64,000 nucleotides of DNA from Mangifera indica (lineage: Eukaryota > Streptophyta > Magnoliopsida > Sapindales > Anacardiaceae): the NCBI RefSeq assembly GCF_011075055.1, contig NC_058144.1, positions 14,995,807 through 15,059,806 on the forward strand, read 5' to 3'. The notes under the pieces are model-generated. The model was not told the origin of the DNA. It was given only the letters and a program-made list of their open reading frames with translations, and did no database searches. Position numbers and translations under genes: made by a program. Positions 57,894-64,000 of the stretch are shown in pieces. Each line of letters begins with the position of its first letter. Positions within the stretch are counted from its first letter, which is position 1.

Positions 57894-58885
57894 CCAATTT
57901 TCCTTCTTTGCGCCATTAATCTAAAAGCTGAAGTCCTCCGTCTATCCACAACCTTCTTAAACCCTCTCCTAAAATCTCAATCTTGAATCGCCCTCGGCGT
58001 TCGACGATAATGGCAGCGGTGTCGACCTTGGTCACGTCACAGTCTCTCCGCTTCTCATTGTTTATTACTCTCTCATCACCTCTAATCTATTTAAATCGAT
58101 AAGAACTTTATATATGCTTTATTGCTGCTTAGATTGGTCAGCAATAAGTCTACTACAAAGAAACACCTGAACATCAAGTGAAAGCAACAATTTATGTTAC
58201 TTATATCTGGTTAGAGAAGAACACAGAATTATTTGAAATTACGCTCTTTACCTGTGCACACGTTTTATTTTGTTATTTGAACTTCTTTATGTAATATGCT
58301 GGCATGTTGTCTGATGTTTCTTATTTCTTAAACCGCTAAATGTATATGATTCTTGTTTGATCGTTGACCATATTGAACCTACTTTTTGTGTTGCTTTTAG
58401 GGTATGACATTTGACAGAGTCATTTAAATAGTCCTCAAGGTCTCTGACAATTGAGTAAAGAGTCATGTTAAACTTACAAAATATCCAACTTTGTACCCCA
58501 AGTAATATGAAGCTGATTTAGTATATAATTTCATCACTTACCATATCGTTTCAAAAAAATGAAGTGGGAGAAATCAATTGTCGCATCTCTGTAATAAAAT
58601 ATTGGAGTAATTACTGTTATATTATTTTGGTTAAAGTAGAATTAGCCATATGCAAAATTAACTTCTAATAATGCTCAGTGAAACCTTCAGTTGTTTAACT
58701 AGGTGATTGGGCAGAAACTCGATCCCAGTACATTTGAATATTTGCCAGACTGGTATTGAGGTTTGATAATACAGAATATATTCTCAGATTTTGTTTATGC
58801 TTTACTTTGGTTGTGAAACTTCTATATCTAATGATGCTTGGTCATTGTATTAATCATCTGGCATGAATATTTTCTTTTTTATTTT
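57894..58885. other. Non-coding DNA with an orphan gene-start-like segment
   Basis: At 58011 an ATG follows a CT-rich, leader-like stretch. The short frame reads MAAVSTLVTSQSLRFSLF, then stops after about 30 codons; it resembles a plastid transit peptide start. The remainder (58100-58885) looks intron-like, ending in the acceptor ttttattttcag (about 58877-58888) before the pyruvate kinase relic. Possibly the remains of one gene with internal exons lost. Confidence 0.3.
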
Positions 58886-58888
58886 CAG

Positions 58889-59182
58889 CCAACAAACTGA
58901 AAGCAGATGCACTTCTTATTTACACAAAGACAGGGCACATGGCATCTCTCCTGTCCCGTGGTAGACCAGACTGCCCAATCTTTGCATTCACTACAACATC
59001 TGTGCGGAGGCGTTTGAACCTGCAGTGGGGCTTGATGCCCTTTCCCTCAGTTTATCTGATGACATGGAGAGCAACCTTAACAGAACTTTATCTCTGCTTA
59101 AAGCAAGAGGAATGATTCTGGTGACCTTATCATTGTCGTCTGTGATAAGTTGCAATCAATTCAAGTGATTAATGTTCCCTGA
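58889..59182 (+). pseudogene. Plastidial pyruvate kinase (alpha-type) last-exon relic
   Basis: From an intron-type acceptor the frame reads [37 protein letters not shown] and [14 protein letters not shown], then (after a 1-bp loss) [19 protein letters not shown] sequence. After a second break it continues GDLIIVVCDKLQSIQVINVP and TGA. This is the C-terminal regulatory domain of the plastidial pyruvate kinase alpha subunit family, which makes pyruvate and ATP from phosphoenolpyruvate and ADP for fatty-acid synthesis. The catalytic barrel exons are absent nearby. Retained intron sequence argues against a processed copy. It is a dead gene fragment. Confidence 0.75.
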
Positions 59183-60079
59183 ACCAGAATATCTCCTGCA
59201 TTCTACTCATACAATTATACACCTCTATATCAGTTTACATTTAAAGTAGGCGCATTTCGTAATTTGTTCATCTAGGTTAGGAAATCATTCATATTTCGGT
59301 ATGGTAAAAGGAATCACCCCTTTCAGGAGTCACTCTTTTTCAGTTTGAACATGCCGCAAGCCATGAGGGCAATGAGCAGTAGGAATAATTCTCTCTGGAT
59401 TCCTTTGCTGTAACTATATTTGCGTAGAAATTCATAACTGTTGCAGATTAATTACGTTATAGAAAGAGGAAGTGAATATTTAGAATTAATGAGAAAAGGG
59501 TTTTCCAGTATGCTATATTTTGCCGTAACAACTTTAACTTTGCAGGTACGAGTATTGATACCATTGGGGGTATCTTTATATAATTCTTAATTTGCCACGG
59601 TTATATATTTATATACAATTTTTTTCTTACTTGTGTCTTTATGAAATTGGTGATTAGGTTGGTAGAATAAAAGTGATTGTATCAGGTAGACATAATAGTG
59701 GATCATGTCATACCAGTTTTGGTGTGGTCTATCACACCTGTAGGCCTTTCGTATAAGGCCTACAGGTATAAATGTAAAGACCCTTGGCACGACTCTACAT
59801 ATTTAGGGTTGTATCGTATCGAACCCTTAATGGGTTAGCCTATAGGTCTTATTGTGGGTAGGTCAATTATTTAAATAATATAATTAATTTTTTAATTTTA
59901 ATTATTATATAAAATTAAATGAAAACCATTTATCAATTATTAAAACCGAGGATAATACCTCGAATTTTTTTTTGATAATCCATCACTTATAGTGAAGGAA
60001 TACCGTGGTTACATGATGAAAACTATTCGAATATAAGTTTGACATATATATCATCTACTCGTCCTCAACGTCCAGATTC
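59183..60079. other. AT-rich DNA with a perfect 12-bp hairpin
   Basis: cctgtaggcctt (59737-59748) and aaggcctacagg (59755-59766) are perfect inverted repeats around a 6-nt loop. 59770-59880 resembles the subterminal part of the hAT element (46050-46150): acgactcta(c/t)atat, ggg(c/a)ccctaaa-like and gggttgaccc-like words. It is therefore probably the end region of the hAT transposon whose transposase relic follows. Confidence 0.4.
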
Positions 60080-61250
60080 TTGAATTCTTCAAATATATCT
60101 TTTTATGACTCAATTATGTAATTTAAAATTAGCTTTAATTCAGTTTTTCGTACAAATGATCATCTCAACCATGTTAGGGTGTAAGTTCGATTGTCTATCG
60201 TCTATCGTCTAATATATATCCACCTTTACAAAAAACAGATTTTGATGCTATAATATACACTAGAGGGGTTAGTAGATCTCGTGTCATAGTGGAATGCACA
60301 GGAAAACCTTCTTGATTTGCTTTCCATCATGCTAAAACATTAAATTTGTCATTGTCTCCACATCGTTTCATAATTTCAGAATAATGATCAGTATTAATAT
60401 AATTATAGAACTCCCCAAAATTTGAACTGTACCCCACATGTTGCTTACCTTTACATAAGAGCGACCATATATACGCAATTTTCTTTTGTGTGAACTACTT
60501 ACCTCCAGTTCAGAAGTTTGTGTCCTTCCATATTTATTTTCATAAATAGTACACATTTCAAATAAAAAATCTTGAGCATTGTCTATGCTATTAGTGTTTG
60601 TTTGTATTAAATTTTTATTTATAACATCTAAATAATTTTTTACTCTTAATAATTTTATTTTATGATTTTAAACAGTGGCAACAAAAAAAAGTAAAAGAAA
60701 TTGTTTCCGATATTTTTTAAATTTATTTTCCATTTGTGTAAACATTTATTAAAAAAAATATTATGATGCCTATATTTTCTAAAAATATTATTTATTTCTA
60801 AAATATTGTATAAATTGAACATGTAGTTAGATAGTATATACCTGAAAATAGGTTTGTGGTTATCTTCAAGGGCACTAAAATGTTCATTAGAGCCTTGATA
60901 ATCTCCTAATAATATTCAGTTAAAAAAAAAAGATTTTCGAAATGTTTTGGTTAAGTATTGAGGAAGCATATTATAACTACTTCATCCCCTTTACATACTT
61001 TCAATAAAAGGATTGTTGAATTTCATTTAATTCTAACATTAGTTTTTAACTTTTTTGTCTTAACCCCACTAAGAGATAAAAATTATGATATACTTAAATC
61101 TGTAATGAAAACGATGAAATGTATACGATGACATATTTAATTATTGATATTTGATTTTTAGCTAAGCTCAAACTATCTTGAGCTATTAAATTCATAATAT
61201 GACAGACAAACCTAATATGATATAATTTTCCACTAAATGGAATAGATAAA
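60080..61250 (-). pseudogene. hAT transposase relic
   Basis: Minus-strand pieces follow the order of a plant hAT (Ac/RICESLEEPER-type) transposase. IRLVCHIMNLIAQDSLSL (about 61160-61215) matches the R-C-x-H-I-L-N-L box. NSTILLLKVCK (about 60985-61020) matches the RWNSTYLML box. Then come FEMCTIYENKYG (about 60515-60550), NVLAWWKANQEGFPV-like (W codon now a stop, about 60300-60340) and SKSVFCKGGYILDD then NLHPNMVEMIICT (about 60130-60260), the hAT C-terminal dimerisation domain. Many stops and indels. No N-terminal BED finger was found beyond 61250. Confidence 0.7.
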
Positions 61251-62679
61251 TGACTCAACATTAATTTAATTACTTTATTATTATTTTTATATTATCTAAA
61301 GTAACTAAAAAATTGAGTTATTCATTTTATATTTATAAAAAATATTAGTTAATGTTTGATAAATTGTAACACCACTGAGGATATTCTAATGACCTAAATA
61401 CCCTTTTTGTACAGCTATCTATCAAAATTAATGTAATAGATAATTGTTCATAAGTATCCTATGTTCTGATTTGTTGCAGTCTATAAGTCAGAAGTAATTA
61501 AAATAACACTATTAAAATTACTAAAATCTCCTATAATTTTTAATTTCATTAATTTATAATTTCTAACCATGTCTAACCTAAGGGTAGACCTAAGAATTTT
61601 TCTAAAGGTTAGTTAAACACTATCTTGTATCATCCATTTTAAAATTTCATCTTTAATATAAGAGAAGAGTCGGTCAAAAGCTACAACATACATAGTCATA
61701 TAGTCTCGCATTTTACTTTGATCGTAGATGAAATTGGACATTTCTCCAATGTGCCCAGAATCACTTGGACTGATGAGTGCGTATTTTAATATTTGTATTT
61801 CGCTTGCATTTGATCTTTTAGGAGTATTTTATGCCCTATTGTGTTAGTTTTTGTTTATTTTTATGGTTAAGACATGGTTGAATAGGTTAGAATGAATTGA
61901 GCTTTTAATGAGAAAATTCTAGCATTTTAGTGATTTCAAGCTTCTATGCTTCTTGTAGGTGTTTAACCAACTTAGAGTTCCAAAATAAGGAAAAGGCCTT
62001 TAGAGTTTTTGTATAGGACATCCTGAGCTTTCCAAAATGGTTTTATGGGATGAAAGCTGAGTTTATTTGCAGTACCAAACGTTGCTTCAAAGGCAGATCT
62101 GGAAAGTTGGTTCATAACCTAACAAAAGTAGGATTCTGTCCAAACACTGAATCTTTAGAAGGGCATATCTAAGGCTTCCAATGTCTAATTGAGGTGCTTT
62201 AAAAGCCTAAATTCATTTACACATTCTAAGCTACAATTCTTATGCAGGGGTCAAAGTCTAGAAAGATCATTTTCCTATCTAAAATTAGAGTTATTGCTAG
62301 AATCCAAGAGCCCTAATCCTTAGCTAAATTGGATTATTTTTGCATGGCCCACATAAAGACTTGAGCCAACTTTAAGAGGGAGTCGAATATAGGTTTCGAA
62401 GGTTGGAAATACGTGTGTCTTAGCTAAGATTTTATTTGCCCTAATTTTAAGAGTTGTTTGGGTAACCCTTGTACATTTCTAGTGGCTTTCAAATATAAGT
62501 CTTAGGTTGTTAGGTTAAAAAAAGAGGGCAAGAGAACATAACTTTTATTTTCTTTCATGCTCTTCATGCCATAATGTCTGGCTAGTTTCTTTAGTTCGAT
62601 TCAAAGGAACTTCATTCGGATTATCAAAAGTGTGAGACTTTGTTTGTAATCTTATTTGCTTTTCTATTCAAGGTTATCT
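61251..62679. other. Unassigned repeat-like DNA
   Basis: 61250-61780 is AT-rich with nothing recognised. 61780-62680 (from gatgagtgcgtattttaat to ttctattcaag) reads like the LTR or non-coding part of a retroelement, with words such as aagggcatatct and a cataatgtctggctag end region. No coding frame, partner LTR or duplication was found. Confidence 0.35.
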
Positions 62680-63316
62680 CCCTAACTAGTTTCCACCATG
62701 TTCTTACACTCGACTTTAAGAAATAGGTGGCATATTTGACTCTTTCCTAGTCTATCATGTCAAAGAAGGGCATAACACTCTCCACCAACTCTAGCCACTC
62801 CTTAGCTGCAATCAGATCCTTAGCACCATCAAATTTTTGAGGTTGGTACATGCTGGGTAGATTGAAGAAAGGGGTGCAGTTGAGTCTTGGTTGGTGCTAT
62901 TGTCGGTATTATTGTTCATGTTGAGGTTACCTCTATTGAGTCTTGTGTATGTGCTAGTAATACCTATGCCAACTCATTGGCTTAAGTTGGAGCACTCTGT
63001 ACTCCTTGAATATCTCCCTAAATATGTCCCTAACATCATAAGCATTCAAACTTACTTGAGGAACTGGCAATACTACCCCCTTACTTTGGCTCTTATGTGG
63101 GTTCTCAGTCTAACTATTCCTAGTGTTAGCTCTTGTTCTCTTTATTTTTCTTAAAAACCCACAACTACGAGTCTCTATAAAAACATAATAGGTATAAATA
63201 AAACTAAACTTACAGTGATCGGTTACGAGTGTGGTTAGCGTGGCATAAGAGACTTACTTTTTTGCTTAATTTGAATACACAGATACTATAACACATCTTT
63301 TGGGTACCAAAACCAT
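62680..63316 (-). pseudogene. Tekay-type Gag fragment
   Basis: The minus-strand frame gives FFNLPSMYQPQKFDGAKD, AKEWLELVESVMPFFDMI, a stop, then ERVKYATYFLKSSV. These match residues about 5-60 of the T1 Gag main stretch (FNLPSMHQPQKFDGARD, EEWLESVESAMALFDM, ERVRYATYLFKSGA). The upstream part toward 63316 corresponds to the Gag N-terminus and 5' leader. It is truncated at 62680, where unrelated DNA begins. Confidence 0.75.
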
Positions 63317-63328
63317 GCTCTGATACCA
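63317..63328 (-). other. Primer-binding site of the right-hand Tekay relative
   Basis: gctctgatacca on the + strand, a perfect match to the T1 site, three bases from the LTR edge. Confidence 0.8.
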
Positions 63329-63331
63329 ACT

Positions 63332-64000
63332 TGTAGCACCCTCTCCAAAAGTATTGCTCCCCGGAGGAAAAATGTCACCAAGTTGCCTATTTTGAGCATG
63401 CATTTAATTTAACACAAGTAATAAATTCAAGAAATAACTGAATTTATTACTTGTAATACATATTTTGAGCATTTATTTAATTTAAAACCTCATATAATAA
63501 AACTTATAAAATTATTGAAATACATTTATCAAAGTAAATTGGAAGTGTTGAAAAGATGTTAAATCATAAAATGTAAGCTAAAAAACATAACATGTATAGT
63601 CTAATACAAAAATAAAATCTGAATAAAATAAAAACTAAAAAGATGGAAACATCCTCGCTGCTCTACACCTGTGGTCTATGACTTGTCTTGTAACCATCAT
63701 GATCACTTGTACCTATCTGTACCTGTATAAATGAAAGTAAGAGAGTGAGTGAAAAAAAGACTCAGTAAATAAGAGACTATACTGATAACTTTTACTGAAA
63801 CACCTAAAATACCCTTAAACTCTACCCATGCTAACTCTGTCATTTGAAGTCATTATCAAATTCCTCTGTGGATGATAACGGGTCTTGTATATCATCTGAA
63901 ACACATGGTAAGGGATTGTGGTCTTTTAGTTAGTTCCTCACAGATGCGCATGGTAAGGCACATTATCACATATTTACCCATGGTATGGGTCATCAAATGA
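63332..64000 (-). repeat. 5' LTR of a Tekay relative, cut by the window end
   Basis: The edge tgtagcaccc is followed by blocks shared with the LTR at 29102 (aagta(t/c)t, tgtcaccaa, catttaatttaa-like). A gagtgagtgaaaaaaagactcagtaa block (about 63745-63770) corresponds to T1 at about 13935-13965. Diverged from T1 and T2, it is closer to the T0/29102 group. Confidence 0.7.

Noticed and set aside
59737..59766. Perfect 12-bp hairpin considered as a terminator or a miRNA precursor
   Set aside because: A plant nuclear locus does not use such terminators, and the stem is too short for a miRNA precursor. It probably belongs to the hAT end region.
1..64000. tRNA, rRNA, CRISPR array, organellar or bacterial DNA
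   Set aside because: No cloverleaf, rRNA-like block or regularly spaced identical repeats were seen. Introns, LTR elements and base composition fit plant nuclear DNA.

Overview
This is a 64 kb stretch of a plant nuclear genome, most likely a eudicot. It is AT-rich and dominated by transposable elements. The plant call rests on Ty3/gypsy chromoviruses of the Tekay/Del type, Ty1/copia elements primed by initiator tRNA-Met, hAT, Mutator-like and Tourist-like DNA elements, and a plant-type histone H2A.Z gene with introns. I cannot name the species.

Layout. 1-1021: ends of two different copia LTRs. 1080-17264: an old, badly decayed Tekay element (T0, minus strand) whose 5' LTR is split by a young complete Tekay element, T1 (6455-15913, minus strand, TSD ctttc). 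17265-21265: a decayed copia LTR and a short, gag-like, non-autonomous LTR element. 21649-23040: the only gene that looks functional, histone H2A.Z (minus strand, two coding exons plus a 5'UTR intron, 136 aa), with a 341-bp MITE upstream. 25260-29101: a dead Mutator-like transposase gene interrupted by a copia LTR and abutted by an old Tekay-type LTR. 30480-32340: RNase H end and LTR of a dead copia element. 32700-44160: a dead DUF1985/Ulp1-type reading frame (tentative) split by a second young Tekay element, T2 (33903-42796, plus strand, TSD cttca). 44215-45215: two minisatellites.

45937-55895 is the most intricate part. A non-autonomous hAT element (8-bp TSD gtcttgat on both sides) carries a foldback with arms of about 504 bp. 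A copia element (47067-54853, minus strand, TSD gtaat, non-canonical TA...CA LTR ends, an extra gag-like ORF) has landed in one arm. A Tourist-like MITE (55284-55765, TSD tta) sits beside the foldback. 56045-57893 holds a second, independent long inverted repeat. 57894-61250 has the relic last exon of a plastidial pyruvate kinase gene and a dead hAT transposase gene. 62680-64000 is the gag/PBS/LTR end of another Tekay relative, running out of the window.

How it works together: apart from H2A.Z there is no host pathway here. The retrotransposon polyproteins are all broken. Most of the premature stops recognisable in T1 and T2 are C-to-T (or G-to-A) changes, as expected from decay of methylated heterochromatin. 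The nesting gives a relative order of events: T0 before T1; the hAT element before the copia element and the Tourist MITE; the DUF1985-like frame before T2; the Mutator-like gene before the two LTRs.
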